Of a stretch of 64,000 bases of DNA, positions 12,128 through 22,700 are shown piece by piece (positions within the stretch are counted from its first letter, which is position 1; every line of letters starts with the position of its first letter). Where the stretch lies: positions 2,484,001-2,548,000 of the forward strand of contig NZ_CP133266.1 in assembly GCF_030915485.1 (NCBI RefSeq), given 5' to 3'. A program made the translations under genes and the position numbers. This stretch comes from Neobacillus sp. PS3-40. GTDB lineage: Bacteria > Bacillota > Bacilli > Bacillales > Cytobacillaceae. The notes under the pieces were generated by a model. That model saw only the letters and a program-made list of their open reading frames with translations. It ran no database searches and was not told where the DNA came from.

Positions 12128-13349
12128 ACTAATGGATAATCCTTGGTTTATAAAAATTATTGCTTTAGCATTAGCCTTCCTATTGTATTCATCTGTGCCG
12201 AACTCCGGCAATAAACTATCAGATATTAATGTTCCAGGAGGTCAAACTACAGCAACAATTACAAATATTCCTGTGAAGGTTTATTATGATACTGAAAACC
12301 TAGTTGTATCTGGTATTCCAGATACTGTTGAAGTCACGATTAAAGGTCCGGTAACACATGTTCAACCTGCAAAGGTTCTAAAGAACTTTGAGGTATATGT
12401 TGACTTAACGAATGCGAAGGTTGGTAATCAAACAGTAAAGTTACATGTTAGAAATTTATCTGATAAATTGAATGTAACACTAGATCCTGCATATGCACAT
12501 GTATCTATTCAGGAAAAAATAACAAAAGAATTTAAAGTTGATGCGGAATATAACAATAGGCTAATTCAAGATGGCTTTGCTGCTGAACAACCAATCGTTG
12601 AACCGAATAAAGTAAGAATAACAGGAGCCAAAGATGTTATTGACCGAATTACTTATGTTAAAGCAACATTGGATCTAAAACAGCCAATAACCGATACCAT
12701 ATCGAAAGAAGCGCATATAAGGGTTCTTGATAGGGAACTGAATAAATTGGATGTCATTGTGGAACCAGAAACGGTAAAAGTAACAGTTCCAATTAAGAAT
12801 ACAAGTACAATAGTGCCTATTAACGTTATTCAAAAAGGAACGCCTCCTTCGGGTGTGATTATAGACTCTATTAGTTTGGATTCAACGGAAGCAACTATAA
12901 TCGGAAAAGAAGATGCTATAAAGGTGACTGACCATGTAAGGGTTGAAGTGGATGTAAGTAAAATACGTGATGATACAACACTTACGTTACCAATTATTAT
13001 CTCGGATGGGATCACAAAGGTTTCACCACAAACGGTAAACGCCACTGTTAAAGTCAAAAAAACAGGTCAAAAAACGATCTCAAGTATCCCTTTAAATACA
13101 AGGGGACTCTCTGACCAATATAAATTAGTATTTATTGACCCGGCAAATCAGATTGTAAACCTATCTGTCTCTGGACCAAGTGATACGGTAAATAGGGTAA
13201 GTTCAGAGGATTTTAAGGCTTATATTGATTTATCGAATTTAACTGAAGGCGACCATGATGTAAAAATTCAGATTGAAGGTCCTCCTGATATAAATTGGAA
13301 TTCTAATAAGTCGACGGCAAAAATTACGATTATAAAAAATAACGTATAA
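12120..13349 (+). CDS. cdaR: CdaR, YbbR-domain regulator of CdaA
   Basis: The 409-aa protein has an N-terminal membrane anchor (about residues 8-25, [15 protein letters not shown]) followed by three to four YbbR repeats outside the membrane, recognisable by repeated segments such as [34 protein letters not shown] and [11 protein letters not shown]. CdaR interacts with CdaA and tunes c-di-AMP synthesis. It is somewhat shorter than B. subtilis CdaR (about 480 aa). It overlaps cdaA and precedes glmM by about 38 bp. Confidence 0.93.
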   Translation: MDKLMDNPWFIKIIALALAFLLYSSVPNSGNKLSDINVPGGQTTATITNIPVKVYYDTENLVVSGIPDTVEVTIKGPVTHVQPAKVLKNFEVYVDLTNAKVGNQTVKLHVRNLSDKLNVTLDPAYAHVSIQEKITKEFKVDAEYNNRLIQDGFAAEQPIVEPNKVRITGAKDVIDRITYVKATLDLKQPITDTISKEAHIRVLDRELNKLDVIVEPETVKVTVPIKNTSTIVPINVIQKGTPPSGVIIDSISLDSTEATIIGKEDAIKVTDHVRVEVDVSKIRDDTTLTLPIIISDGITKVSPQTVNATVKVKKTGQKTISSIPLNTRGLSDQYKLVFIDPANQIVNLSVSGPSDTVNRVSSEDFKAYIDLSNLTEGDHDVKIQIEGPPDINWNSNKSTAKITIIKNNV

Positions 13350-13387
13350 AATCCAGCAATATACTTGATGAAGGAGCGATTTTGAAA

Positions 13388-14740
13388 ATGGGTAAATATT
13401 TTGGTACCGATGGAGTACGTGGTGTTGCAAATAGTGAACTAACACCTGAATTAGCTTTTAAATTGGGGCGTTTTGGAGGATATGTATTAACAAAGGATAA
13501 AGAGCGGCCAAAGGTAATCATTGGGCGTGACACGCGTATTTCGGGGCATATGCTTGAAGGAGCACTTGTTGCAGGTTTGCTATCGATTGGTGCTGAAGTA
13601 ATGCGATTAGGAGTGATATCCACTCCAGGTGTTTCTTATTTGACAAAGGTAATGGGAGCACAAGCAGGGGTAATGATCTCTGCATCACATAATCCTGTTG
13701 CTGATAATGGAATTAAATTTTTTGGGCCAGATGGATTTAAACTATCCGATGACCAGGAGCTTGAAATTGAGCAATTAATCGACTTAGCTGAAGATCAACT
13801 ACCAAGACCAGTTGGTTCTGAACTTGGCTTGGTAATGGATTATTTTGAAGGTGGACAAAAATATATCCAATATTTAAAACAAACGGTTGATGAGGATTTT
13901 TCAGGGATTCATATTGCTCTTGATTGTGCACATGGAGCCACTTCTTCGCTTGCTACACACTTATTTGCAGACCTTGATGCTGATCTGTCGACAATGGGGG
14001 CATCACCAAACGGATTAAATATTAATGCTGGTGTTGGATCGACTCATCCAGAAGCTCTTGCAGCCTTCCTTAAAGAAAAAGGGGCTGATGTCGGCCTTTC
14101 GTTTGATGGAGATGGGGATCGCTTAATAGCAATTGATGAAAAAGGAAATATCGTCGATGGCGACCAGATTATGTACATTTGCGGTAAATTCATGAAAGAA
14201 CATGGACGACTTAAGCATGGTACGATTGTCTCAACCGTCATGAGTAATCTTGGCTTTTATAAAGGCCTTGAAACTCATGGAATCCAAAGTGTCCAAACAG
14301 CGGTGGGTGACCGCTATGTTGTAGAAGAAATGAAGAAAACCGGCTATAACCTTGGTGGTGAACAGTCTGGTCATATTATTTTCTTAGACTATAATACAAC
14401 AGGCGACGGGTTACTAACCGGACTGCAATTGGTGAATATAATGAAAATAACTCAAAAGACTTTGTCTGAGCTTGCAAGTGAAATGAAAAAATTCCCTCAA
14501 AAGCTTGTGAATGTCAGAGTAACAGATAAGTACCATGTTACGGATAATGAAAAAGTAAAAGAAGTAATTGAGCTGGTTGAGACTGAAATGGCTGGAAACG
14601 GCCGTATCTTAGTACGACCTTCCGGTACTGAACCTCTTGTTCGTGTGATGGCAGAAGCTCCTTCTGAGGAACTTTGTGAAATATATGTGAATAGAATTGT
14701 GGCTGTTGTTCAAGAAGAAATGGCTTTACCTGAAGAATAA
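13388..14740 (+). CDS. glmM: Phosphoglucosamine mutase GlmM
   Basis: The 450-aa enzyme converts glucosamine-6-phosphate to glucosamine-1-phosphate for UDP-GlcNAc and cell-wall synthesis. Visible are the start [15 protein letters not shown], the phosphoserine loop ISASHNPV (about residue 100), the metal loop DGDGDR (about 240-245), the sugar loop GGEQSGH (about 325) and the phosphate loop RPSGTEP (about 410). ATG at 13388 is preferred to the in-frame TTG six bases earlier because it fits the family start. It is the last gene of cdaA-cdaR-glmM. Confidence 0.97.
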   Translation: MGKYFGTDGVRGVANSELTPELAFKLGRFGGYVLTKDKERPKVIIGRDTRISGHMLEGALVAGLLSIGAEVMRLGVISTPGVSYLTKVMGAQAGVMISASHNPVADNGIKFFGPDGFKLSDDQELEIEQLIDLAEDQLPRPVGSELGLVMDYFEGGQKYIQYLKQTVDEDFSGIHIALDCAHGATSSLATHLFADLDADLSTMGASPNGLNINAGVGSTHPEALAAFLKEKGADVGLSFDGDGDRLIAIDEKGNIVDGDQIMYICGKFMKEHGRLKHGTIVSTVMSNLGFYKGLETHGIQSVQTAVGDRYVVEEMKKTGYNLGGEQSGHIIFLDYNTTGDGLLTGLQLVNIMKITQKTLSELASEMKKFPQKLVNVRVTDKYHVTDNEKVKEVIELVETEMAGNGRILVRPSGTEPLVRVMAEAPSEELCEIYVNRIVAVVQEEMALPEE

Positions 14741-14748
14741 AATTCAAA

Positions 14749-14791
14749 GATATGCATAAGGGAACCGATCAATTCCCTTATGCATATTTTA
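14749..14791 (+). terminator. Terminator after glmM
   Basis: ATATGCATAAGGGAA and TTCCCTTATGCATAT form a 15-bp perfect stem followed by TTTTATT. Confidence 0.92.
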
Positions 14792-14937
14792 TTATCATAT
14801 GGCTAAATCTTTACAAATGCCTTTAGGGGATTTGCATCCTATTGGGAAATAGTTGACTATTATCTTAGCCATATTGTAAGATTAACCTGCTTTGTTTCTA
14901 CAAAGCATTTATTTTAAGTAGAAAGGTGGGTTGGAAA

Positions 14938-15112
14938 AAGTCAGAATTTAAAAGCGCCTGAACTAATCTGTGGTAGTCAGATTAGTTGACGAGGAGGAGG
15001 AGTATCGAATGTTCGGCGGATACCTCCCGGTTGCGACGCACAACCGTAAGTTCTTCTTTAAAACATTAGAGGTAACTCTGTGCACAAAGAGAAGAAAAAT
15101 GCGCAAACTAAG
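14938..15112 (+). ncRNA. glmS ribozyme / riboswitch
   Basis: The glucosamine-6-phosphate-activated self-cleaving RNA is recognised by AAGCGCCTGAACTAATCTG, GTTGACGAGGAGGAG, ATCGAA, TTCGGCGGATACCTCCCGG and the 3' domain ending TGCGCAAACTAA. Cleavage is expected just before G14954 (A|GCGCC). It lowers glmS mRNA when GlcN6P is abundant. The edges are approximate. Confidence 0.95.
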
Positions 15113-15138
15113 GCAATGAGGCCTTAAAAAAACAGTGA

Positions 15139-15185
15139 TAAGGGGGCGAGCTATGCCTCCAAAGCTTTCTTGCCCCCTTTATCAG
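15139..15185 (+). promoter_or_regulatory. Hairpin between the glmS ribozyme and glmS start
   Basis: GATAAGGGGGC and GCCCCCTTTATC can form a strong stem ending about 15 bp before the glmS start codon and next to its RBS. The T-run after it is weak, so it may be a processing or stability element rather than a terminator. Confidence 0.5.
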
Positions 15186-15199
15186 GGAGGAATATAAAA

Positions 15200-17002
15200 A
15201 TGTGTGGAATAGTTGGATATATTGGTAATGATGATTCGAAGGAAATTTTATTAAAAGGCTTAGAAAAGCTGGAATATAGAGGATATGATTCTGCAGGTAT
15301 TGCCGTTATGAATGAAAATGGGGTACATGTTTTTAAAGAAAAGGGTCGTATTGCTGATCTTCGTAGCATTGTTAAGGAAGATGTTCTTGCTAAGACTGGA
15401 ATTGGTCATACTCGTTGGGCTACGCACGGAGTTCCGAGCACAGAAAATGCCCATCCACATCAAAGCACCTCTGGCCGGTTTACACTTGTTCATAATGGAG
15501 TTATTGAGAATTATGAACTTTTGAAACGTGAATATTTAAAGGATGTTACTTTCGTTAGTGAAACAGACACAGAAGTAATCGTTCAGTTGATTGAACTATT
15601 TGTAAATGACGGTCAGGAAGTACTTGTTGCCTTTCGCAAAACGTTAACCCTTTTAAAAGGATCTTATGCCTTGGCGCTTTTAGATAGCCAAAATAATGAA
15701 ACGATTTATGTGGCAAAAAACAAAAGCCCATTACTTGTTGGTTTAGGCGATAGTTTTAATGTTGTAGCAAGTGACGCAATGGCAATGCTTCAAGTAACAA
15801 ATCAATTTGTTGAATTGATAGACAAAGAAGTTGTCATTGTAACAAAAGATCACGTAACTATCCAAAATTTAAACGGGGAAACAATCAACCGTAAACCGTA
15901 CACAGCGGAGCTAGATGAAAGCGACATTGAAAAGGGAACATACCCATATTACATGTTAAAAGAGATTGATGAGCAACCGCTTGTCACTCGTAAAATTATT
16001 CAAATGTATCAAGATGAACAGGGCAATTTAACGATTGATCCTAAGATTATCAAGGCGATGAATGAAACGGATCGTATCTATATTATTGCTGCGGGTACTT
16101 CTTATCACGCAGGTCTTGTTGGTAAGCAGTTTATTGAAAAAATGGCTAAAATTCCTGTCGAGGTTCATGTGGCAAGTGAATTTAGCTATAATATGCCGAT
16201 TCTTTCTGAAAAGCCATTATTTATCTTCATCACACAGAGTGGAGAGACAGCCGACAGCCGTTCCGTACTTGTCCAAATAAAAGAAATGGGTCACAGTTCA
16301 ATGACGATTACAAATGTCCAGGGATCGACTCTTTCACGTGAAGCAGATTACACATTATTATTACATGCAGGTCCCGAAATTGCTGTTGCTTCAACAAAAG
16401 CATATACTGCGCAGCTTGCTGTTATCGCTATTCTTGCAGATGTTACCGCAAAAAGCCGTAATATCACTGTAGACTTTGACCTTATTCATGAACTAGGGAT
16501 TGTTGCAAATGCAATGGAAGTTTTATGTGATTCGAAAGAGGAACTTGAGCATATTTCAAGAGAGTTCTTATCTGTAACTCGTAACTGCTTCTTTATTGGT
16601 CGTTCTATTGACTATTATGTTGGCCAAGAAGGTGCCTTGAAATTAAAAGAAATTTCTTATATCCAAGCAGAGGGATTTGCTGGTGGGGAGTTAAAGCATG
16701 GTACGATCGCTTTAATTGAAGAAGGTACTCCGATTATTGCTCTAGCAACGCAAGAAAGCGTGAATTTGAGCATTCGCGGCAATGTAAAAGAAGTTGTTGC
16801 CCGTGGAGCAAAACCGTGCATCATCTCGATGAAGGGACTAGAAATGGACGATGATACCTTCGTCATTCCAGAAGTCCATGACTTATTAACACCACTTATC
16901 TCAGTCGTTCCAATGCAATTACTTGCATATTATGCTGCCCTACACCGTGATTGTGACGTTGATAAACCACGCAATTTGGCTAAATCAGTTACAGTTGAGT
17001 AA
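15200..17002 (+). CDS. glmS: Glucosamine-fructose-6-phosphate aminotransferase GlmS
   Basis: The 600-aa enzyme makes glucosamine-6-phosphate from fructose-6-phosphate and glutamine. Residue 2 is the catalytic Cys (MCGIVGYIG) of the class II glutaminase; two SIS isomerase domains follow (AAGTSYHAG near residue 299; [18 protein letters not shown] near 470). ATG at 15200 follows GGGAGGAATATAAAA. The C-terminus [15 protein letters not shown] is the conserved sequence whose DNA serves as the Tn7 attachment site, and a Tn7-like element lies 25 bp after the stop. Confidence 0.98.
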   Translation: MCGIVGYIGNDDSKEILLKGLEKLEYRGYDSAGIAVMNENGVHVFKEKGRIADLRSIVKEDVLAKTGIGHTRWATHGVPSTENAHPHQSTSGRFTLVHNGVIENYELLKREYLKDVTFVSETDTEVIVQLIELFVNDGQEVLVAFRKTLTLLKGSYALALLDSQNNETIYVAKNKSPLLVGLGDSFNVVASDAMAMLQVTNQFVELIDKEVVIVTKDHVTIQNLNGETINRKPYTAELDESDIEKGTYPYYMLKEIDEQPLVTRKIIQMYQDEQGNLTIDPKIIKAMNETDRIYIIAAGTSYHAGLVGKQFIEKMAKIPVEVHVASEFSYNMPILSEKPLFIFITQSGETADSRSVLVQIKEMGHSSMTITNVQGSTLSREADYTLLLHAGPEIAVASTKAYTAQLAVIAILADVTAKSRNITVDFDLIHELGIVANAMEVLCDSKEELEHISREFLSVTRNCFFIGRSIDYYVGQEGALKLKEISYIQAEGFAGGELKHGTIALIEEGTPIIALATQESVNLSIRGNVKEVVARGAKPCIISMKGLEMDDDTFVIPEVHDLLTPLISVVPMQLLAYYAALHRDCDVDKPRNLAKSVTVE

Positions 17003-17022
17003 AATGGATTTCAATTTTTAAA

Positions 17023-17027
17023 AGGGT
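17023..17027. repeat. Left copy of 5-bp target duplication AGGGT
   Basis: AGGGT directly precedes the TGT end of the element and recurs directly after its ACA end at 32946-32950. Tn7 transposition makes 5-bp duplications. Confidence 0.9.
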
Positions 17028-17094
17028 TGTTGATTACAAATAAAGTTGTTTAATTACAAATAAAGATGTTTAATTTACAATAAAGATGTTTAAA
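17028..17094. repeat. tnsA-side transposon end with three TnsB-type repeats
   Basis: TTACAAATAAAGTTGTTTAA (17034-17053), TTACAAATAAAGATGTTTAA (17054-17073) and TTACAATAAAGATGTTTAAA (17075-17094) are closely packed direct repeats with a 20-21 bp period, as at the Tn7 right end. The core ACAATAAAG is shared with E. coli Tn7. Confidence 0.9.
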
Positions 17095-17100
17095 AATAGT

Positions 17101-17140
17101 ACGCACTTGATTACAATATATGTAATCAAGTGCGTTTTTT
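17101..17140 (+). terminator. Hairpin terminator just inside the transposon end
   Basis: ACGCACTTGATTAC and GTAATCAAGTGCGT form a perfect 14-bp stem with a 7-nt loop and a TTTTTT tail. It would stop glmS read-through. The perfect symmetry could also serve as an operator, since the next gene starts only 20 bp later and needs a promoter close by. Confidence 0.75.
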
Positions 17141-17160
17141 ATATTTGGAGGGATAAATTG

Positions 17161-18105
17161 ATGAATACTAAAAGGAAGCCACTAACAACATATGTAATTA
17201 AGAATTTAATGCTAGAAGCTTTGTCTACTGAAGATGTGAAACTTGATCCTCAAGGTCATATTTTTAAAACATATGGTTATTCAGGATCGCAGTATAACTT
17301 ATTTAGATTAACTGAAGCATTAGCGATAAATAAAGGTCTCCTAATAGAAAATATCAAATTGCCGCGAATAGCATGGGGAGTTTCTGGTGGAAATTTATTC
17401 GAAAACAGTAATACTAACTTTAAACGAAAAGAAATTGAATCTTTGTTTGAAGCATTTGCGCTGTTACTAAATCAAAATATAATTTCTCCAGGGGTATATG
17501 GAGAGGCAACGATCTTACCAGCTTTCCATGTAACAGATCATGGACATGCTTGTTTAAAAGAGAGAGCTACTCTACCATATGATTCTGATGGATATTTAGG
17601 GCAGGTACAAAGTATTAGTAATATTGATCAGTGGGTACAGCATTACTTGACTGAGGCACTAAGATGTTTTAATGCGGGTTGTTATCAAGCATCAACAATT
17701 ATGGTTGGATTAGCAGCTGAAAAGATTGTATTAGATTTGCTAGAGGCTTTTAAAATCTATCTAAAAAAGCATGATTCCAACTTACAATCGAATCAAAAGT
17801 TTAAAATTAAATATAATTTTTCTGTAGAACTTGAGAAAGATGTAAATAAAAAATGGCAGATATCATATAAATATGCGCAATTCGAAGAATATTTTAAAGG
17901 AATTCAATTAGACTCAACTATCACCGGTATTATCGATGAATCGGCAAGGAATACGTTTTATCAATATCTAAGACTTCTTAGAAATGAAGTAAGTCATCCT
18001 ACGGATGTACTAAAAGATGAAACAGAAACTATGCTGTTATTTGTTAGTTTTATTAAATATGTAAAGTTGCAGACAGACTTAATAAACGCTTTAAAAATAT
18101 TATAA
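17161..18105 (+). CDS. HEPN-like protein of unknown function encoded before tnsA
   Basis: The 314-aa protein starts with ATG at 17161 behind GGAGGG. The C-terminal part looks like a HEPN/DUF4145-type helical domain: YQASTIMVGLAAEKIVLDLL, then RNEVSH at residues 274-279, which fits the Rx4H motif of HEPN ribonucleases and toxins. The N-terminal 150 residues are not recognised. It ends 20 bp before tnsA and probably shares its transcript. Canonical Tn7 has no gene here. It could be a defence or abortive-infection gene or an accessory transposition factor; I cannot tell which. The HEPN call rests on a short motif and helical pattern only. Confidence 0.75.
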   Translation: MNTKRKPLTTYVIKNLMLEALSTEDVKLDPQGHIFKTYGYSGSQYNLFRLTEALAINKGLLIENIKLPRIAWGVSGGNLFENSNTNFKRKEIESLFEAFALLLNQNIISPGVYGEATILPAFHVTDHGHACLKERATLPYDSDGYLGQVQSISNIDQWVQHYLTEALRCFNAGCYQASTIMVGLAAEKIVLDLLEAFKIYLKKHDSNLQSNQKFKIKYNFSVELEKDVNKKWQISYKYAQFEEYFKGIQLDSTITGIIDESARNTFYQYLRLLRNEVSHPTDVLKDETETMLLFVSFIKYVKLQTDLINALKIL

Positions 18106-18125
18106 CTAATTAATGAGGTGATGTT

Positions 18126-18947
18126 GTGGCTAAACGTCAAACTGGTTGGACTGAAACAAAAATTGCTCGTTATTATAAAGAGGGGCGTGGACAAGGAGAA
18201 TTAGGGAGTTACATGCCATGGTTAACGATTCAGGATGTTCCTTCAGATGGAAGAGCACATCGTGATAAGGGATGGAAAACTAAACGTGATCATCACCTAT
18301 TATCTGATAAGGAATATGCATACTTTTGTCTACTTGATTGGTCTGAAGATGTTATTGATATAAGAGAGCAGTATCCGTTAAATAGGGAAATTACTACTAA
18401 AATAGCCGATAAATTAAACAGGAGACATCCTTTATATAGTGCAACTCAAACACCGATTGTGATGACGACAGATTTCCTAATCACATGTCGAAGGGGAAAA
18501 GAAATAATAAATATTGCTAGGACAATTAAAATGGAGAATGAGCTAAATAAATCTTCAGTTATCGGAAAATTTGAAATAGAGAGAGTTTACTGGGAAGAAC
18601 AAGGTGTTGATTGGGGAATTGTAACTGAAAAAGAACTACATAAAGAAGTAATTGATAACTTAAAATGGATGAGATCTTCGTTTGAACTTTTTGATTTTGA
18701 AGAACTACCTTTTTTAGACTTATTGCTAAATGAACTCAAGGAGAAAAATGGTTCGATTCTAAATCACCTTAATCAATTTGATGAACAGTATAGTCTTGAA
18801 GGAGGGACTGCGTTAACACTTTTTCGTCATGCTATAGCTAATAAACTAATTAAAATTAATTTATACAAAAAATTTCATTTAACAGGAGACCTATCAACTA
18901 TAGAAGTATTAGAGGTAGGTCAAAATGAAAAGAGGTGGGCTACTTGA
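18126..18947 (+). CDS. tnsA: TnsA, endonuclease subunit of the Tn7-like transposase
   Basis: TnsA cuts the 5' ends of the transposon so that, with TnsB, the element moves by cut-and-paste. The 273-aa protein has the TnsA N-terminal endonuclease pattern: E63 in HLLSDKEYAYFCLLDWS, D116 in MTTDFLI and a Lys at about 135, matching the E63/D114/K132 triad of E. coli TnsA. A C-terminal winged-helix domain covers about residues 170-265 (YWEEQGVDWGIVTEKEL). GTG at 18126 follows GAGGTG. tnsB overlaps its end. Confidence 0.95.
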   Translation: MAKRQTGWTETKIARYYKEGRGQGELGSYMPWLTIQDVPSDGRAHRDKGWKTKRDHHLLSDKEYAYFCLLDWSEDVIDIREQYPLNREITTKIADKLNRRHPLYSATQTPIVMTTDFLITCRRGKEIINIARTIKMENELNKSSVIGKFEIERVYWEEQGVDWGIVTEKELHKEVIDNLKWMRSSFELFDFEELPFLDLLLNELKEKNGSILNHLNQFDEQYSLEGGTALTLFRHAIANKLIKINLYKKFHLTGDLSTIEVLEVGQNEKRWAT

Positions 18948-21091
18948 ACTTTTATATTAATGAGATTTTAAATGAAGTTCAAGATAATAAGAGTTACCGC
19001 ATCTTGTGGATTGATGAAGGAAATAAAATTGCTTATATCATTGACTTAAATGATGAAAAAGCTCTCCCAATAAAACGGCTTATTTCACAAATGGAAGAAG
19101 ATGTACTAACAGGCAATATAATGAAAATTAAAGAAGATCTTTATGCAGTTAATAGTGACAAAAAATACTCACAAAAGCATTTGGATGCTCGTAATCGTGC
19201 ATGGGAAGTAATTAAAGAGATGGTAGTAGACGAACCAAATATATTTGAAAAAAGTACAAGAACCGATTACACCAAAAAAGCGATGGAAAAATACGGAGTA
19301 TCGTATCCTGCTGTGCGTAAATATTTAAGGAAGTATTGGCAAAGGGGTAAAACGATTAATGCCCTTTTACCTGACTATCAGAACTCTGGAGCAAGAGGTA
19401 AAGAAAGAGAAGCAGGAGAAATAAAGAGAGGTAGACCTTCCAAATATTTAACTACAAAAGTAAATGTTGATGAAAAGACAAAACAGATATTTAGGGTTGC
19501 TCTTGAAAAATACTACTTGACGTCTAAGAAAAACCGATTGACCGATGCGTACAATATGATGGTGAAAGAATTTTATGCTAAAGATATTTATTTTGAAAAT
19601 GGTATTGAAAAGGTAATCATCGAAAAACAAGAGAACATCCCAAATATACGCCAATTTCGATATTGGTATGAAAAAGAATATACAGTTACTGAATCAATAA
19701 TTGCTCGTAAAGGAAGAAAGAAATTTAATAAAGATCATCGTGCAGTATTAAACAATTCACTATCAGAGGTGGTTGGACCTGGATCACGTTATCAAATTGA
19801 TGCAACAGTCGGTGATGTGTATTTGGTATCTAAATATAATCGAAATTGGATCATTGGTCGACCAATTATCTATTTAGTAATTGATGTATTCAGTAGGATG
19901 GTTGTAGGGATCTATATTGGTTTAGAAGGCCCCTCTTGGTTAGGAGCAATGATGGCCATATCTAATACCGTAACAGATAAAGTGAGATTTTGTGCTGAGT
20001 ATGATATTGAAATTTCAAAAGAACAATGGCCATCCGAGCACTTACCAGAGATATTACTAGCAGATAGAGGGGAGTTTGAAGGGTTTAATGTAGATCGATT
20101 AGTGGAATCTTTTAATCTGCATGTAGAAAATGCAGCACCATATCGAGCTGATTGGAAAGGCATTGTTGAAAAGCATTTCGATTTAATTCAGAAAAGAGTA
20201 AAGCCTCTACTCCCTGGATATATAGATACAGATTTCCAAGAGCGTGGGGCAAAAGATTATCGATTAGATGCAGTATTAACTTTGGATGAATTTACAAAAA
20301 TCATACTAAGACAAATTCTTCATTATAATCAAAAACATTACTTGAAGGACTACATTCGGGATGAGGATTTAGTGAATGACGAAGTAATGCCGATACCATT
20401 AGAATTGTGGAATTGGGGGATTCTCAATAGAACGGGTAAGCTAAAATACTTTCCCGAAGAACTAGTGAAAATTAACTTGATGCCTAAAGATAAAGCAACA
20501 GTTACCCATAAGGGTATTCGTCTTAAAGGAATTCTCTACAGTTGTGAACGAGCAATTAAAGAATCGTGGTTTGAAAAGGCAAGACAAAAAGGTGCTTGGA
20601 AAGTTGATATTTCGTATGATCCGCGAAATATGTCTATCGCTTATTTGATTGATGATAGAAATAATAATTACGAGAAATGTCATTTGCTTGAACCATCTAA
20701 AAGGTTCGAAAATACAAGTTTAGATGAAGTAACTATTCTACTGCAAAATGAAAAGCAAACATTTGAAAGTGTTAGTCATTTACAATTGCAAAAGGAAGTA
20801 GACTATTTATCAGAAGTTGAGGCAATAGTTAAAAATGCGAAAAAGAAGAAAGAAGAAGTGAAAGATAGAAATTTAAGCAAAGCTGAAAGAGTAGGTTCAA
20901 TTAAAGAATATAGAAGAACTGAAAAACAAGCTCAGAGGAAAGAAGAATCCTTCATTTTTAATAATGATAGTAGTATTAATCAGGAGACTCAAATAGTTCC
21001 TTTCAAATCAAAGCAAGAAATTGAGCCAGATTATTCAAGACCAAGTGTAAGAGATTTTATGAAAAAGAGAAAGGAGAGAGAGGATGAGTAG
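18944..21091 (+). CDS. tnsB: TnsB, DDE transposase subunit
   Basis: TnsB binds the end repeats and carries out 3' cleavage and strand transfer. Numbering from the alternative GTG at 18935 (718 aa), the catalytic residues are D289 (YQIDATVGD), D377 (LADRGEF) and E412 (GIVEKHFD). The spacings of 88 and 35 are the same as D273/D361/E396 of E. coli TnsB. N-terminal helix-turn-helix DNA-binding domains precede the core, and the tail is very basic and charged, as needed for TnsC contact. TTG at 18944 has the better RBS spacing (AGAGGTGG); GTG 18935 is possible. Confidence 0.95.
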   Translation: MNFYINEILNEVQDNKSYRILWIDEGNKIAYIIDLNDEKALPIKRLISQMEEDVLTGNIMKIKEDLYAVNSDKKYSQKHLDARNRAWEVIKEMVVDEPNIFEKSTRTDYTKKAMEKYGVSYPAVRKYLRKYWQRGKTINALLPDYQNSGARGKEREAGEIKRGRPSKYLTTKVNVDEKTKQIFRVALEKYYLTSKKNRLTDAYNMMVKEFYAKDIYFENGIEKVIIEKQENIPNIRQFRYWYEKEYTVTESIIARKGRKKFNKDHRAVLNNSLSEVVGPGSRYQIDATVGDVYLVSKYNRNWIIGRPIIYLVIDVFSRMVVGIYIGLEGPSWLGAMMAISNTVTDKVRFCAEYDIEISKEQWPSEHLPEILLADRGEFEGFNVDRLVESFNLHVENAAPYRADWKGIVEKHFDLIQKRVKPLLPGYIDTDFQERGAKDYRLDAVLTLDEFTKIILRQILHYNQKHYLKDYIRDEDLVNDEVMPIPLELWNWGILNRTGKLKYFPEELVKINLMPKDKATVTHKGIRLKGILYSCERAIKESWFEKARQKGAWKVDISYDPRNMSIAYLIDDRNNNYEKCHLLEPSKRFENTSLDEVTILLQNEKQTFESVSHLQLQKEVDYLSEVEAIVKNAKKKKEEVKDRNLSKAERVGSIKEYRRTEKQAQRKEESFIFNNDSSINQETQIVPFKSKQEIEPDYSRPSVRDFMKKRKEREDE

Positions 21092-22688
21092 TAAACTCCA
21101 TTTGCAAAATGCGGAAGTAGCTAATTATAAGGTACAGCAAATAATTGATTTTAAAGGAAACCCTTTGATTGAAGCTCTGCCGAATATATTATCTCCAGAA
21201 GAAGCATTTAATGGGCTCAGTTATTTCCCTGAATTTGATCAACAAGAGAAAACGTTACCAACTCATATTCGCTATCATGCAATATTAAGATTGAATCGTT
21301 TTTTTCAACCAGTTATGCAGCATTTAGATTTAGAGCAACGCTTTTCAAGATTGATTAGGCATGGATATATAAGCAGAAATCCTTTATCTCCAAATTTTAC
21401 TGCTAACCTTTCAAGTGGACATAATCATCTGAATGGATTGGAAACAAAAAATGATATTAGGTCTACCGCATCTAGTATGACTTTAATGGGCTTTTCTGGA
21501 ATCGGTAAAACGACAGCAATCGAGCGTGTTTTGTCACTTTATCCGCAATTAATTATACACAAGCATCCCCTAAATATTACTCAAGTAGTTTGGTTGAAGT
21601 TAAATTGTCCACATGATGGGTCATTAAAGTCACTATGCATGGATTTCTTTTTAAAAATGGACCAACTCTTAGGAACCAATTACTTAGAGAAGTTCGGTAG
21701 CAAGAGAAATTCAATTAGCGCTATGGTAACAAGAATGGGACAAGTAGCTAGATTACATTGCGTAGGGGCTTTAATTATAGACGAAATTCAGCATTTATTG
21801 GCTTCGCGCGATAATAACTCTGAGAAGATGATGAACTTTTTTGTGACATTGGTAAATGAAATTGGTGTACCTGTAATGATGATCGGGACAATGAGAGCCA
21901 AAAGTGTTCTGCAGAAAGATTTTAGGCAAGCAAGAAGAGGTAGTGGTCAGGGAGATATGGTCTGGCAACAAATGCAAAAGGACGATGATTGGGATTTACT
22001 GATAGAAAGTATTTGGGATTATCAATGGCTTCAAAATAAAGTGGATTTAACTGAAGAGTTGAACCAAACCATTTACGAGGAGAGTCAAGGAATTGTAGAT
22101 ATAGCTGTAAAGCTTTTTGCATTATCGCAAGGAAGAGCAATTGAAACTGGGCAAGAAACGATTACTCCAGCTTTAATTAAAAAAGTTGCTAAAGATGATT
22201 TGAAATTAGTACAACCAATGTTAAAGGCATTAAAAGATGGAAGACTATCAGAGCTTGAGAAGTATGAAGATATAATGCCTATGGATATTGCTGAATATTT
22301 ACAACATCATCAGTCTAAGATTGATTTACGTGCTTCTATTCAAAAGAAAAAGGCACTTATAGCTGAACAGAAAAAAGAAGTTAGAGCATCTTTAGTAGAG
22401 AAGATTATGTTAACACTTATCAACTTTGATGTAGACTCATTACTTGCTGAGAAGTTCACAACTAAAGCAATAAATGAATTACCTCAAAGTTCAGAAGTTG
22501 AAATTGTTGCTAGAGCAATGCAATTACTAGCTGAAGAGAAGAATAAAAAGAAGAGAAACAGAACTAAGGAACATGAAAATAAATTAAAATTAGTAATAGA
22601 CAAAGGCAAAAAAGAACAAAAGTCAGCATATGAAGCATTAAAAGAAACTGGATATATTAAACTGCCACAGGATGACTTTGCAATATAA
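21084..22688 (+). CDS. tnsC: TnsC, AAA+ ATPase regulator
   Basis: TnsC links target-site proteins (TnsD or TnsE) to the TnsAB transposase and provides target immunity. The 534-aa protein has a Walker A motif GFSGIGKTT (residues 136-144), a Walker B motif ALIIDE (D233, E234) and a sensor-like IGTMRAKS segment near 260. The C-terminal part is lysine-rich and probably a coiled interaction tail. ATG at 21084 follows AAGGAGAGAG and overlaps tnsB by 8 bp, implying coupled translation. Confidence 0.95.
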   Translation: MSSKLHLQNAEVANYKVQQIIDFKGNPLIEALPNILSPEEAFNGLSYFPEFDQQEKTLPTHIRYHAILRLNRFFQPVMQHLDLEQRFSRLIRHGYISRNPLSPNFTANLSSGHNHLNGLETKNDIRSTASSMTLMGFSGIGKTTAIERVLSLYPQLIIHKHPLNITQVVWLKLNCPHDGSLKSLCMDFFLKMDQLLGTNYLEKFGSKRNSISAMVTRMGQVARLHCVGALIIDEIQHLLASRDNNSEKMMNFFVTLVNEIGVPVMMIGTMRAKSVLQKDFRQARRGSGQGDMVWQQMQKDDDWDLLIESIWDYQWLQNKVDLTEELNQTIYEESQGIVDIAVKLFALSQGRAIETGQETITPALIKKVAKDDLKLVQPMLKALKDGRLSELEKYEDIMPMDIAEYLQHHQSKIDLRASIQKKKALIAEQKKEVRASLVEKIMLTLINFDVDSLLAEKFTTKAINELPQSSEVEIVARAMQLLAEEKNKKKRNRTKEHENKLKLVIDKGKKEQKSAYEALKETGYIKLPQDDFAI

Positions 22689-22700
22689 GGAGGAAACCAG

